Translations under genes and position numbers: made by a program
Assembly (NCBI RefSeq): GCF_900162615.1
Contig: NZ_FUFN01000010.1
Span: 2,448,519 to 2,512,518 of the forward strand
Direction of reading: 5' to 3'
From: Virgibacillus proomii
GTDB taxonomy: Bacteria; Bacillota; Bacilli; Bacillales; Amphibacillaceae
DNA: 64,000 bases
In this document: positions 1 through 9,479 of the stretch, piece after piece
How the letters are laid out: each line of letters begins with the position of its first letter
Position numbering within the stretch: position 1 is the stretch's first letter
The notes under the pieces: model-generated
Databases searched by the model: none
Seen by the model: only the letters and a program-made list of their open reading frames with translations
Told to the model about the DNA's origin: nothing

Positions 1-379
1 ATATCAAAGAGTGTCAGGGGTGGTGTGACATTGGAGCCTTTTTATAAATATTGGATTGTGTCACTATAGATGAAGAGCGTCAAAAACTTTTTATGTAAAA
101 GAATAAATAAAAAAGAAAGACCTTTTCTTGTGGAATTAAATCACTATAACACAACTTATAGAAAAAGAAGTCTTCCCTACAACAAATATTTTTAAAGATC
201 TACTCAAAAATTCTAAAATTTACCTACATTTTTCACTTTGAGAAGGCGATCCAATAGGATAAATATTTTGTTATTCATCTCTTTCATAAAGGTATTACTA
301 GAGACGATTTCGAATATGACCTAAATAACAGTTTTCAGAACAAGGAACCTATTTGATTTTAATATGGAAAGGTGAATTT
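1..379. other. AT-rich gap, no gene seen
   Basis: No open frame with a credible ribosome binding site was found on either strand. The minus strand has short protein-like stretches broken by stops, so this may be the downstream part of the same decayed locus as the neighbouring GyrI-like remnant. Confidence 0.4.
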
Positions 380-718
380 CTATTTCTGAATCACATCTTC
401 ATTTTCAAGAAAATTTCTATCAAAGCATTCTAACTCAAAGTTGTATTCGAGCATTTTATACTTTGAGTACGGAAACCATCCGTAGTCAAATATTTTTCTA
501 ATCCCATGAATCGAACCTTGATACTTCATCCCTGCATATTCGTTACTTTTCATCCATTAGAAATTAGAGAAACTTCATTAACTTCCACACCAGTAAAATA
601 AACAAATCGATCACCTTGATAATACCCCTTCGGAAAAAAATTATTCCAAACGCCGTCTCTGGGTCGACTTTTGAAAGCATCTATTTTATTCTTTCATTTA
701 ATCTCTCCCATAGTTTTC
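380..718 (-). pseudogene. GyrI-like effector-binding protein remnant
   Basis: Conceptual translation of the minus strand gives one protein-like sequence spread over three frames. A piece containing KLWERLNERIK is followed, after a frameshift, by a piece containing FVYFTGVEVNEVS. After another shift comes a 57-codon open piece (553 down to 380) containing YGWFPYSKYKMLEYNFELE. The order and spacing of the GVEV motif and the W-P-x-S-x-Y ... FELE motif are those of the GyrI-like / AraC effector-binding fold, a small-molecule-binding domain found alone or on AraC regulators. At least two frameshifts mean it cannot make the full domain. The family call is from recalled motif patterns only. Confidence 0.45.
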
Positions 719-1589
719 CTCAAGAGCTTATAAATACAACAGTTTTTTTACGGCACTAAAAAATGCTAACCACTGCATAAAAACGTTATGTGAGTTCGCA
801 GATTTATTCTTGCATATATATTTAAACCATTGAATTATATTCCTTGTAGTCTTATTTTTTTATATACTGAATAAAATCCATCGGAAAAACATTTCGAAAC
901 CAATATTTATAAGTCGGCCCATCTTTTTAGTCTGGTTTTAGACAAGAAACTACATGATGTTAGTATGATTTATAAAACAATTACATATGTATTTATATAG
1001 TTTTAAGTATTTTGCTCCCGAGAGGTATTTTATTCCAATTGAAACTATAGGTTTATATAGAGACACTAATTTAATAATTTTATGATAAGTATTTCCTGAC
1101 TTGCTAAATACCCGGTAGAAATGATCCTACGCTCCTTACTTAAAGATGAATTAGTTATCCGTACTTTTGAGTATCAATCCGTATATAACCATAGTTAAAT
1201 ACCATATCCTCAGAGTCCAGTACGCTTAATGATGAATCTATGCAAAGTTATTCGAACATCAGGGGGATTTATTTAGAGAAAACACGTTTAGTTTAATATT
1301 GATTTTGCCAGGGAAAGAGAGAAAGAAATAGCTAGTAAAATGAAAACCTTAAAGGAGGTGATGGCTAAGCAGCAACTAAAAAACTTTAAATCAGACCGTA
1401 AAACACAAGAATGGACCTATAATATTAGAGGTGAGTAATGGTATCGATCATGTAAAACTAGTTTTATTAGAGTAAATCGTTTTCCTTTATTAAGGGGGAT
1501 ATCACTTATATCCCTAGTTAACCGATCAATAATTCAAAGCTTTGTTTTGCTCTGAGAGAATAATTTTAGAAAATTAGGAGGAATAGTTA
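719..1589. other. Gene-poor gap upstream of the isochorismatase-like gene
   Basis: Only a 32-codon frame beginning with ATG at about 1340, with an internal AAAGGAGGTGATG motif, stands out. It is too short to interpret. No promoter was assigned. Confidence 0.35.
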
Positions 1590-2273
1590 ATGACAAATAA
1601 AAAAAATAACGTATTTATTGACCCAAGTGATGCTGCTCTTTTATTCATTGACCACCAGAGTGGTTTGTTCCAAACAGTTAACGATATGGATGTGTCTACT
1701 CTGCGTAGAAATGTAATTGCTTTAGCAAAATTAGCAAAGTTAACAGGGTTACCCACTATTACTACCGACTCTGTACCTCAAGGTCCTAATGGCCCTTTAA
1801 TTCCTGAAGTCGAAGAAATTCTACCAGATTTGGTATATGTATCACGTGACGGGGAAATTAATGCTTGGGACAATCCTGTTTTTGTAAAAGCGGTAGAAGC
1901 AACTGGTAAACAAACCTTAATAATTGCAGGTACTCTTACAAGTGTTTGTATGGCATTACCGACTTTATCTGCACTTGCTGAAGGTTACAAAGTATACACG
2001 GTTGTCGATGCATCAGGTAACTGGAATAAGATGGCCACAGATATTACACTTGCTCGTATTGTACAAGCCGGAGCTATTCCAATTGACACATTAGCTGTAA
2101 TATCTGAAATTCAAAAAACATGGAATCGTCCAGATACAATGGAGTTTGCCAGTATCTATTCAGAGATCATGCCAAATTATGGCCTACTCATGGAAAGTTA
2201 CCAAAGAGCTTACAACGAAGGTCAAGCATCTGATGATAGCAAAAAAGAGGACCCTTTAAATCCCGAAGTGTAG
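1590..2273 (+). CDS. Isochorismatase-family (YcaC-like) hydrolase
   Basis: A 227-residue cytosolic alpha/beta hydrolase of the cysteine hydrolase (isochorismatase/nicotinamidase) superfamily. The acidic nucleophile-activating residue is D21 in LLFIDHQSG, and the catalytic cysteine is C120 in [12 protein letters not shown], reached through the usual strand-turn-helix. The INAWDN motif near residue 90 is typical of the YcaC subgroup, whose physiological substrates are unknown. Length fits the subgroup (about 200-230). The start follows AGGAGGA with good spacing. The acidic tail ([10 protein letters not shown]) lies beyond the fold. It stands alone, with no linked enzyme or regulator. Family assignment is firm; substrate is not. 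Confidence 0.9.
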   Translation: MTNKKNNVFIDPSDAALLFIDHQSGLFQTVNDMDVSTLRRNVIALAKLAKLTGLPTITTDSVPQGPNGPLIPEVEEILPDLVYVSRDGEINAWDNPVFVKAVEATGKQTLIIAGTLTSVCMALPTLSALAEGYKVYTVVDASGNWNKMATDITLARIVQAGAIPIDTLAVISEIQKTWNRPDTMEFASIYSEIMPNYGLLMESYQRAYNEGQASDDSKKEDPLNPEV

Positions 2274-2784
2274 ACAATAACAAAAGTATTTTACACGTGA
2301 TGGACATACGCATGCCGAGCGAAAGTAAGATGGGCTTGTCCCAATCCCTTAAAAGCCTTGCACAGTGCTAAGGAGATGGACGTATGGAAAAGGACTTTTA
2401 ATTTTAAATAAAAAATTCTAATGAAAGCTTACTGTCGATAGATCATAGAGGATTGAATAAAAGAGAAGCTATGAATGTCTTAGCCTTAGCACGTTCATTT
2501 TTTCAGGAAAGAAAAGGGGCTTCGAGAACGGGTACTACAAGTTAATTGCAACAACAATGCACCAAAATTGCTGATTATGCATTAATCAGCATCTAAAACA
2601 AAGTGTGTCTATCTAAACTAGGAGCCCTATTAATTTTGTAGACGGGTACAACGTATCGTCAGAAAATATCATTCGCTCCATCTTTAAGAAGGTTAAATGG
2701 TTGTTATTATAAAAAACTAGTAGCACAAGAAAAAGTTAACTGCTAAGTATCCAAAGTATTACTCCAATTCAAAATCCAGATTGT
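2274..2784. other. Gap with no supported gene
   Basis: Short protein-like frames (for example around 2433-2545 on the plus strand) are interrupted by stops and matched nothing I recognise. No clear terminator follows the upstream gene. Confidence 0.35.
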
Positions 2785-3102
2785 TTAATAATCTAGTTGC
2801 CGCAAATATAAAATTATTTCATCTTTATTTTTTTTCTTCAGTTTATATTGTCGTAATTTACTTTCTATGGTCTTTATTTCGTCGGGCTTATTACTAAATT
2901 TATTGGCTATTTGATAAAACAGCTCTGCTAAAATGTTGGCAGTACCGGCTGAACCTAATTCAAAGCCTAAAGTTTCTTTTTCAGAAAGTGTGGAATCTGC
3001 TAATTTTATGACTTCATTTTTATAATCCCCTTTAATCAATATATAGGGTTCCTTATTTTTTAAAGCTATTAGCAGATCATCCTTATTAGTAGCTACAAAC
3101 AC
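2785..3102 (-). CDS. Hypothetical protein, 105 aa
   Basis: Starts with GTG behind AAGGGGA at good spacing, so translation is plausible. The protein is lysine-rich and charged at the C-terminus (KKKNKDE), with a short glycine/alanine segment in the middle (GFELGSAGTANILAELFY) and no transmembrane helix or known motif. The frame stays open upstream of the GTG for about 27 further codons without a better start, which may mean that the gene has lost its original 5' end. I do not recognise the family. Neighbouring DNA is gene-poor on both sides. Confidence 0.45.
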   Translation of the reverse strand: MFVATNKDDLLIALKNKEPYILIKGDYKNEVIKLADSTLSEKETLGFELGSAGTANILAELFYQIANKFSNKPDEIKTIESKLRQYKLKKKNKDEIILYLRQLDY

Positions 3103-3491
3103 AGTAACACTTCCCCTTATATCTTTTTCATCGTTAATGGCTTTCTCTAAAATTGTTAACGTACATTCTTAGTAATCTATGACTAACTCTAAAGTTTTAT
3201 TTATATGTTAAGTAATATTGCTACATACAGTTTAGTATCCTATTGCAAAACAGTCAAATATATCTGATAATTATGTGCTCATAATTTATACTCCTCTTCA
3301 TATTCAGAAACGTTAGGATTATAACAAATTCACCTCTTCAGACAATATTAATCTAAAGAGGTGATCTTCTTTTACAGCAAAAAGATTTTCAAATATAATT
3401 TAAAATCCAAAAAGTTTTAATTTAGATAAAGTTGGATACAACGACCAATCCTTTTGTGTTTTCTGTACCTTGAAATAACCACTAAGTACAG
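3103..3491. other. Gap downstream of the zinc operon
   Basis: The only structure seen is an inverted repeat, CACCTCTT at 3331-3338 with AAGAGGTG at 3356-3363, followed on the plus strand by a T-rich stretch. It could act as a terminator, but no plus-strand gene precedes it. Confidence 0.35.
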
Positions 3492-4319
3492 TTACAGAAG
3501 TTTATTCTCCATTCTTTTGAAGATAAATTCTTTTAAGCTTGTATAAAATAAAGTTACGATCATCATTATCACCATCCATAAAGCTATACTTGCTCCTGGA
3601 GGAGTTCCAAATTTATATGAACTAATTAAGCCTAAATAAGTACATATAATAGAGATAATACCTGCTATTACAAAAATTAATTGAAATCGTACGGTTAACT
3701 TACTCGCAATGGCAGCCGGTAAAATAATAACTGCTGAAACAAGAAGCATCCCAATCATCGGTATTGTCATAGATATAAACAGCCCAACTACCGCACTAAA
3801 AGAGAAGGAAAAAAGTTTTACAGGAATACCAACAACTCGAGCAGCATCTTCATGTATAATCATGGTATAAAGAGCACGTTTTGTAACTAAAAAGTAAAAA
3901 AGCAATCCTATTACTAAAATAATAAAATAAATAATTTGGTTAGACGTTACAGTAACAATAGACCCAAATAAATATTGGTTCATGGTTTTCGTACCATTGG
4001 GACTTAGTGTCATTAAACAAAGCGCTAAAGATAAGCCAGCAGCCATCATGATAGCAATTGAAACATCTGAATAACTTTTAAAACGATATCGTAGCATTTC
4101 AATTATTAGGCTTCCTAGTATAACTACAATTACACTCATCCATTCCGGTTTATTTCCTAATAATAAACCCGTAGCTATACCCGCTAAAGCTATATGGCTT
4201 AAGGTGTCTGCGATAAGAGATTGCCTTCTCATAATAAGGAACACACCAATTGTTGGGGCAATAAGAGCAATTAACGTGCCAGCTAATAAAGCTCTTTGCA
4301 TAAATATTAGTTCAAACAC
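3492..4319 (-). CDS. znuB: Zinc ABC transporter permease (ZnuB/AdcB)
   Basis: A 275-residue polytopic membrane protein of the ABC-3 metal permease family, with about seven to nine hydrophobic segments from residue 8 onwards. The family hallmarks are DTLSHIALAG near residue 38 and the IPMIGMLLVSAVIILPAA stretch in the second half. It forms the membrane channel that receives Zn(II) from the lipoprotein ZnuA, powered by ZnuC. The start is GTG, overlapping the end of znuC by 8 bp, which implies translational coupling. Mn permeases look similar; the His-rich ZnuA and Zur-like boxes upstream favour zinc. Confidence 0.88.
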   Translation of the reverse strand: MFELIFMQRALLAGTLIALIAPTIGVFLIMRRQSLIADTLSHIALAGIATGLLLGNKPEWMSVIVVILGSLIIEMLRYRFKSYSDVSIAIMMAAGLSLALCLMTLSPNGTKTMNQYLFGSIVTVTSNQIIYFIILVIGLLFYFLVTKRALYTMIIHEDAARVVGIPVKLFSFSFSAVVGLFISMTIPMIGMLLVSAVIILPAAIASKLTVRFQLIFVIAGIISIICTYLGLISSYKFGTPPGASIALWMVIMMIVTLFYTSLKEFIFKRMENKLL

Positions 4320-4947
4320 ATTCTCGCCTTCTTTCCAGTAGAATAGTTTGATCTACATAGTTTTTTAATTCTTCCCATTGATGAGAGATAATAATAACGG
4401 TAACCGTAGGACATAAACTTTTTAAAAGCAGATAAAAACTTTTTCTAGTATCATGATCCATTCCAATAGTTGGTTCATCTAACAATAATATCGTTGGGTT
4501 AGACATTAAAGCCCTTGCTACGCAGGCTTTTTGTTTCTGTCCTCCTGATAATTTACCAATAGGATATGATTTAAATTCTTTTAATCCAAAATGATGAAGT
4601 AAGTTTATGGTTTTCTGACGGTCACTTTTCGATATTTTGTTATACCATTTTTTTACAGTCCAAACACCAGAAAGCACAAATTCAAAAACCGTACTTGGAA
4701 AGTCCTCTTCAATGGAAGAAATTTCTTGAGGTATATATGCTAAACGTGCGTTTTTAGTCATCACTCTCTGACCCCTCCACGGCTTTAAAATACCTAATAA
4801 CAGCTTCATTGATGTTGTTTTAGCTGCACCATTTTCTCCTACTATAGCTACAAATTGCCCTAATTGGATTGAAAAAGAAAGATTTTTTATTACAACATTT
4901 TTGTTATACCCAAAAGTAACATTGTCAAGACCAATAACATGCTTCAT
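4312..4947 (-). CDS. znuC: Zinc ABC transporter ATPase (ZnuC/AdcC)
   Basis: A 211-residue ABC ATPase that energises zinc import. It contains a Walker A at about residue 37 (GENGAAKTTS), a Q-loop region (IPQEISS), the signature LSGGQKQ near 133 and Walker B ILLLDEPT near 155, followed by the H-loop ISHQ. The Walker A has Ala where most ATPases have Gly before the Lys. AdcC/ZnuC proteins of Firmicutes characteristically have Ala or Ser there, so this supports the zinc assignment rather than indicating a defect. It is the middle gene of znuA-znuC-znuB, and its start lies 59 bp from the znuA stop. Confidence 0.9.
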   Translation of the reverse strand: MKHVIGLDNVTFGYNKNVVIKNLSFSIQLGQFVAIVGENGAAKTTSMKLLLGILKPWRGQRVMTKNARLAYIPQEISSIEEDFPSTVFEFVLSGVWTVKKWYNKISKSDRQKTINLLHHFGLKEFKSYPIGKLSGGQKQKACVARALMSNPTILLLDEPTIGMDHDTRKSFYLLLKSLCPTVTVIIISHQWEELKNYVDQTILLERRRECV

Positions 4948-5006
4948 TTTTATAAAAACTCCTATCTCCTCTGCTTAAGGCACATTACGTATTTATTTCA
5001 GACATT

Positions 5007-5984
5007 CTACTTCAAAGCCTTTTCTAATACTTGCAGATTTTTTTCCATGATACTAATATAAGTTTTACCATTCTGTATCTCTTCATCACTTAAGCCTTCT
5101 AATGTACTTAATACTGCCGTTTTAGCTTGCAGTTCGTTAGCTAATGTTTCCGCTACTTTGGAAGAAGCATTTTCTTCAAAGAAAATCGTTTTAATATTAT
5201 GTTTTTTCGCAAACTCTTTTAACTCTTTCAATTGTTTTGCACCTGGCTCATTATCTGGAGATAATCCAGCAATAGGAATTTGCTTTAAACCATATGAATC
5301 AGCTAAGTATCCAAAAGCTGCGTGTTGTGTAATAATTTCTTTATTTTTCACACTCTTTAGAACCGACTCATATTGTTCATCTAATTTTTTCAGTTTTTCT
5401 AAATAATGTTTCGTGTTTTGCTCATATGTTTTTCTATTCGCCGGATCAATTCTAATAATCTTTTTAGAAATATTTTCTACTTCTAACATTGCCATTTTAG
5501 GACTTAACCATAAATGTGGATCAAACTCGTGGGAACGCCCTTCACCATGCGATTGTTCTTCTTCATGGGAATGCCCTTCTTCATGAGAGTGTCCTTCAGT
5601 TAAAAATGGCAATAGTTCAATTCCTTCAGAAGCATTGATCAATTCTAGTTCTTCGGTATTTACTGCTTGTTGAACTTCGTCAATCCATGTTTCCATATTT
5701 TCATTGTTATATACTAATCCGTCTGCTTGCTGAATGTTGGCTAAATCCTTTGCCGTAGGCTCAAAATCGTGCGGTTCAACTGTTGTAGGAATCAACATGG
5801 AGATATTTGTTTTGTCCCCTACAATTTCTTTTGTAAACTCATACATAGGATAAAAAGTTGTTACAATGTTTAGCTTATTTTCTTGGTCTTCACTCTTATT
5901 TTGCGATTCATTTGAACCTGAATGACATCCCGCTAAAATTATAGATATCGTAAATAATACGGCAGTAATTATTTTTTTTCTCAT
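5007..5984 (-). CDS. znuA: Zinc-binding lipoprotein (ZnuA/AdcA)
   Basis: A 325-residue high-affinity zinc-capturing lipoprotein of the cluster A-I family, anchored to the outer face of the membrane. It has a type II signal peptide with lipobox LAGC at about residue 19. A histidine/glutamate-rich loop (HSHEEGHSHEEEQSHGEG, about residues 132-150) is diagnostic for zinc rather than manganese binders. Metal ligands are expected at the His of VEPHDFEP, the His of FDPHLWLS, and the His of TQHAAFGY. First gene of the znuACB operon. The Shine-Dalgarno is AAGGGGAG. About 350 bp and 545 bp upstream lie two Zur-like boxes, suggesting a long leader or a remodelled promoter region. Confidence 0.92.
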   Translation of the reverse strand: MRKKIITAVLFTISIILAGCHSGSNESQNKSEDQENKLNIVTTFYPMYEFTKEIVGDKTNISMLIPTTVEPHDFEPTAKDLANIQQADGLVYNNENMETWIDEVQQAVNTEELELINASEGIELLPFLTEGHSHEEGHSHEEEQSHGEGRSHEFDPHLWLSPKMAMLEVENISKKIIRIDPANRKTYEQNTKHYLEKLKKLDEQYESVLKSVKNKEIITQHAAFGYLADSYGLKQIPIAGLSPDNEPGAKQLKELKEFAKKHNIKTIFFEENASSKVAETLANELQAKTAVLSTLEGLSDEEIQNGKTYISIMEKNLQVLEKALK

Positions 5985-6334
5985 TCTATTCTCCCCTTTA
6001 AAATTTGATTATTTTTTATTAACTCTTGTCCTAGTTAGGCTTCTGTAATTCGTCATTACATAACCTCAAAATAGGCTCGTTTAATAAATTCTTCATTCAA
6101 AAACTGCTTTAGTTATTTCCTTTTTAATCCTACTTTGATCATTTTTAAAATGATGAACCAAGCCATAGAAAAATATATATATTTTGATTTTGTTCAATTA
6201 GTAGTTTAACTTTTTAAAAGTATTGATTGAATATACATAATGATTTTAATTAAATCCTTTATTCGTTTATCAAAACATGTTCCCCTACTTATCTGCTCTC
6301 TATAATCCCGAACTCTTCTTCATTTTCCGCTTCT
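5985..6334 (-). other. Long leader/gap upstream of znuA
   Basis: No gene was found. The minus strand ends a 21-codon protein-like frame (LEAENEEEFGIIESR then stop) at about 6290, possibly the tail of a lost gene. A small imperfect palindrome, TGTAAT with ATTACA, sits near 6045. Confidence 0.35.
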
Positions 6335-6355
6335 AAATAGTAATTGTTACGATTT
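6335..6355 (-). promoter_or_regulatory. Zur-like box 1
   Basis: A 21-bp palindrome that departs from the B. subtilis Zur consensus (AAATCGTAAT-N-ATTACGATTT) at two positions. Zur with bound zinc represses genes carrying such boxes. It lies about 350 bp upstream of znuA, further than usual. Confidence 0.6.
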
Positions 6356-6528
6356 AAAAAAGTGTAAAAAAATTTCTGTTATAATGTTGTTGCTAATACA
6401 ATCTTGCACTTTCATTGAAACCTGATATAATCCATGCATAAATTTTCACATGCGAAGTAAATTTCATCAAATATATTCTGTTTCCATAATATTAATTGTA
6501 ATCACATCAATCATAGATCCCTCCTCCA

Positions 6529-6549
6529 AAATCGTAATCATTACGTTTT
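6529..6549 (-). promoter_or_regulatory. Zur-like box 2
   Basis: Matches the Zur consensus with one mismatch (AAATCGTAATC followed by ATTACGTTTT). Immediately downstream on the minus strand are GGAGGAGGG and an ATG (6514) opening a 15-codon frame that ends at TGA. It may therefore have controlled a small gene that has since decayed between the box and znuA. Confidence 0.65.
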
Positions 6550-6947
6550 AAAAGATTATACTAACGATTATAGTTTGTCAAGTTGTTTCTAAAAGAAATT
6601 TAATTTTATCTTACTGGCTCAGTAACTTGCTTGTGTTCCCAAACTATGAGGGCTTTATCTTCATATACTTCTTAGATGCTTACTTTTATATTGCATTATA
6701 GGAGGGAAGAATATAATATAATGGAATTCCAATTTCTTTTGATGGATGATAACTTCATAAAAAATATGGTTTCTAAATCAGTTGTATATTTGACTTGTTG
6801 AAATCTTTATTCGAATAAAAATCACTACGCATTCTGTTGGTACATACAGGCTGGAGAGCTTCTGACGAGACATAGGAAGATGATTGAAGTTGCTAATCAC
6901 TCAAGCTAGAGAGAAATAAAGATATTCCACCATGCAGAAAAGAAAAA
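6550..6947. other. Gap with no supported gene
   Basis: A plus-strand AGGAGGG near 6702 precedes a 26-codon frame starting ATGGAATTC at about 6721. It is too short and unfamiliar to call. Nothing else was seen. Confidence 0.35.
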
Positions 6948-6979
6948 GATTATCCAACATTAAAATATACTGGATAATC
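6948..6979 (-). terminator. Terminator after the ABC permease
   Basis: Inverted repeat GATTATCCA (6948-6956) with TGGATAATC (6971-6979), followed on the minus strand by TTTTTCTTTTC. It sits just beyond the permease stop, ending the GntR-ABC operon. Confidence 0.8.
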
Positions 6980-6983
6980 CTAA

Positions 6984-7634
6984 TTAGTATTGCTTTTTCT
7001 TTATTATAGTTACTGCTAAAATATAACTAACACCTAACCATATTATTATAAATACTGGAAGGATAAATAATAATTGGTTTAATTTCTCTCCTGTAAATAT
7101 AATACCTGAATCAGTTAGTTTTTTTACAACAAAAGTGATAACGGCTCCGGGAATAACATAGCTTAGAATTAAAAACATCCTTGCTTTTTCTGCCCCAAAC
7201 TTTAGTAACATTACAATTGAGTTAGTCCCAAAAAATAACGCTACTGAAATACTCACTATTATAATTCTGCCAAGTTCTTTTACGTCCGTTGTTTTAAACA
7301 TATCAAATTGGTTGAACATAAATGCTACTAAACATCCTAAAATAATTGAAAGTATTATCCCAATCATTGTAAAGATAAACAGTGTAATAAATTTTCCCTT
7401 TACGATATGTTTGCGCTCAATCGGAAAGGTAATGGCAAATTGCTCCCATTTATAGCTATGGTCAATGGCAAATGAAGTGGTACTCATCATACTACATATT
7501 ACTGTACCAGCAATAATATAACCAATGAGACTTTGAGTCGGTACAATAGCTACTGCGAGAATTAACATCATCATTAATAATCCTCGACCATTATTTAGAA
7601 CATTATACAAATCTTTAATGACTAGTCCTTTCAT
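6984..7634 (-). CDS. ABC-2 type permease
   Basis: A 216-residue membrane protein with about six hydrophobic segments. It begins with a short amphipathic stretch (MKGLVIKDLYN) typical of Bacillus ABC-2 permeases paired with a BcrA-type ATPase. A soluble loop around residues 60-80 contains the charged IDHSYKWEQFAITFPIERK motif common in this group. It would form the export pore for the upstream ATPase. Its start overlaps the ATPase end by 20 bp, so the two are translationally coupled. The cargo is unknown; homologous GntR-linked systems respond to cell-wall antibiotics. Confidence 0.82.
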   Translation of the reverse strand: MKGLVIKDLYNVLNNGRGLLMMMLILAVAIVPTQSLIGYIIAGTVICSMMSTTSFAIDHSYKWEQFAITFPIERKHIVKGKFITLFIFTMIGIILSIILGCLVAFMFNQFDMFKTTDVKELGRIIIVSISVALFFGTNSIVMLLKFGAEKARMFLILSYVIPGAVITFVVKKLTDSGIIFTGEKLNQLLFILPVFIIIWLGVSYILAVTIIKKKQY

Positions 7635-8481
7635 GTCGTCTCTCTCCTTTTAAATAAATCGTCATCATATCATCAATGGAATTCCCATCTATGGTTAACT
7701 CTGGATATGCCTCTTTCATATCAGGCGCATTAGTGATCACGACTTCATACATAGAATTTGATTTTTGATAAGCAAATATGACGTTTTCCGGAATGAGTTG
7801 AAACTGCTTTTCTGAACAACGCACAATACCATAGTGATACAACAATTCGTCTTTATTTAATTGCAAAATAATTTCTCCATTATGAATCATGACAATATAA
7901 TCTGCAATTCGTTCAAGATCACTTGTAATATGCGAAGACAGTAAGATGGAATGCTCTTCATTTTGAATAAACTCTAAAAACAGATCAAGCATCTCCATAC
8001 GGGATGAAGGATCTAAGCCGCTTGTCGGCTCATCTAAAATGAATAGTTTAGGTGAATGAGATAACCCAATAATGATGTTTAGTTTCATCTTCATACCTTT
8101 TGAAAATTTACCTATCACTTTATTCTTTGGTAATTTAAATCGGTCAACTAGTTGAAAATATTTTTTTGTATCCCATGTTTTAAAAATATTCTTTAAAATA
8201 GCATTTATTTTAGTGACATCTATTTTTTCATAAAAATTAATTTCATCATAAACTACGCTAATGTCTTCTTTTAAAGATTTACTTAAAGGTTTCCCAAAAA
8301 ATAGAACTTCCCCACTATCTCTTTGAATCACATCCATTATTAGTTTTATAGTAGTCGTTTTACCAGCGCCATTTTCTCCTATCAAGCCTACAATTTTCCC
8401 TTTTGGTACCGTGAAATTTAAACCCTTTATGTGAAATGTATCTAATTTTTTCTTTAAATTTTTTATTTCAATCGCTTTCAT
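7615..8481 (-). CDS. ABC transporter ATPase (BcrA-type)
   Basis: A 288-residue ATPase with Walker A GENGAGKTTT (about residue 35), signature FSKGMKMKLN (about 129), Walker B LFILDEPTSGLD (about 149) and H-loop LLSSHI. The C-terminal 70 residues form the accessory domain seen in drug and bacteriocin exporters. The FSKGMKMK form of the signature is typical of the YtrB/YhcG group linked to GntR regulators. It overlaps the regulator gene by 14 bp and the permease by 20 bp, a compact three-gene operon. Substrate is not predictable from sequence. Confidence 0.87.
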   Translation of the reverse strand: MKAIEIKNLKKKLDTFHIKGLNFTVPKGKIVGLIGENGAGKTTTIKLIMDVIQRDSGEVLFFGKPLSKSLKEDISVVYDEINFYEKIDVTKINAILKNIFKTWDTKKYFQLVDRFKLPKNKVIGKFSKGMKMKLNIIIGLSHSPKLFILDEPTSGLDPSSRMEMLDLFLEFIQNEEHSILLSSHITSDLERIADYIVMIHNGEIILQLNKDELLYHYGIVRCSEKQFQLIPENVIFAYQKSNSMYEVVITNAPDMKEAYPELTIDGNSIDDMMTIYLKGERRHERTSH

Positions 8482-8869
8482 CGAAATCTTCTCCTTGATT
8501 AAAATAGTCTAATAAATCGTGTATATAATAAGTAGAAATGTTCAAACGCCTGGCTATTTTTATAACTGATTTTAAATGGAATTCCAGTTTTTTTGTCATT
8601 TCCTCTTCAAAAAATACGACGCAATTTTCAGAGATAAACGAGCCTTTACCAGGTATTGTTTCGATAAAGCCTTCTTTTACCAGCTCCTCATAAGCACGCT
8701 GAACTGTAATTACACTAATACCCAGTGTTCTTGCCAAAGCACGCATAGAGGGTACCGGATCTCCAGGCTTCAATAAACCCTCCGAAATTTGATTTTTAAC
8801 CTGTTCCGTAATTTGCTCATAAATTGGCAATTGACTATTTTTCTTAATGAAAATTTCCATATTACTCAC
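8468..8869 (-). CDS. GntR-family regulator, YtrA subfamily
   Basis: A 133-residue transcription factor. The N-terminal winged helix-turn-helix spans residues 10-78 (IYEQITEQVKNQI, PSMRALARTLGISVITVQRAYEEL). The C-terminal helical tail is only about 50 residues, the short effector/dimerisation domain that defines the YtrA subfamily. YtrA proteins repress their own ABC-transporter operon and are released under cell-wall stress. A perfect palindrome sits just upstream, immediately downstream of a good sigma-A promoter, so autorepression is the natural inference. First gene of the operon. Confidence 0.88.
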   Translation of the reverse strand: MSNMEIFIKKNSQLPIYEQITEQVKNQISEGLLKPGDPVPSMRALARTLGISVITVQRAYEELVKEGFIETIPGKGSFISENCVVFFEEEMTKKLEFHLKSVIKIARRLNISTYYIHDLLDYFNQGEDFDESD

Positions 8870-8884
8870 CTACTAAGTGTATCA

Positions 8885-8909
8885 ACTGTACTTATCCTAT
8901 AAGTACAGT
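8885..8909 (-). promoter_or_regulatory. Palindromic operator of the GntR-ABC operon
   Basis: A perfect 25-bp inverted repeat: ACTGTACTTA, a 5-bp spacer, then TAAGTACAGT. It starts within the -10 hexamer and covers the expected transcription start, the position at which a repressor blocks initiation. The likely ligand is the YtrA-type protein encoded directly downstream. Confidence 0.75.
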
Positions 8910-8935
8910 ATATATACATATTCTAACAAAATCAA
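8907..8935 (-). promoter_or_regulatory. Sigma-A promoter of the GntR-ABC operon
   Basis: On the minus strand, -35 TTGATT (8935-8930), a 17-bp spacer and -10 TATACT (8912-8907). The -10 box overlaps the palindromic operator by 3 bp. Confidence 0.7.
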
Positions 8936-9479
8936 GTATATGTATCGGTTTGTATATAGCTAATCAAATATTAATTAGCCTACATGGATTAATTGAAGTA
9001 TAGAGTAAGAACAAATTATTGCCATTAGAGTTTGGAAAAAGCTGATAGTAGTTTTTATTAAGAGAATACGAATTATAATTGTCATTTTTGTTTATCAACC
9101 ATGTTTCCGTTTTTCAAATCCAGAATATCTGAACGAATACACCCACTGTTATAAAAGTACACTATAGTAGCTTTAATATTTCTATTCGTTATAACCTTGA
9201 TATACAAATCCCTTTTCAAGTAAGATGAAATAACTTGATAAATATTCATATTTTGTACAGTAACTTTACCTTTTGATTGGTTTTATGCTGATATATTAAT
9301 CTCAGTTACTGCTATTAACTCTATTACCTTTCATTAAAACAAGTTTTTCAACTAGGAGGGTATAATGACTAGAATCTATACCATTGTTTTTGTCATACAC
9401 TTTTAATAGAAGCAAGTAAAAAACAATCTAACTAGATGATACCTGTCTCACTTCTTCAGCTAACCGAAAAAAGAAATTA
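8936..9479. other. Gap with no supported gene
   Basis: AT-rich; a GGAGGG near 9355 precedes a frame that closes within a few codons. Nothing else was recognised. Confidence 0.35.

Noticed and set aside
4800..4840. ZnuC Walker A with Ala before Lys, first read as an inactivating change
   Set aside because: AdcC/ZnuC ATPases of Firmicutes normally carry Ala or Ser at this position.
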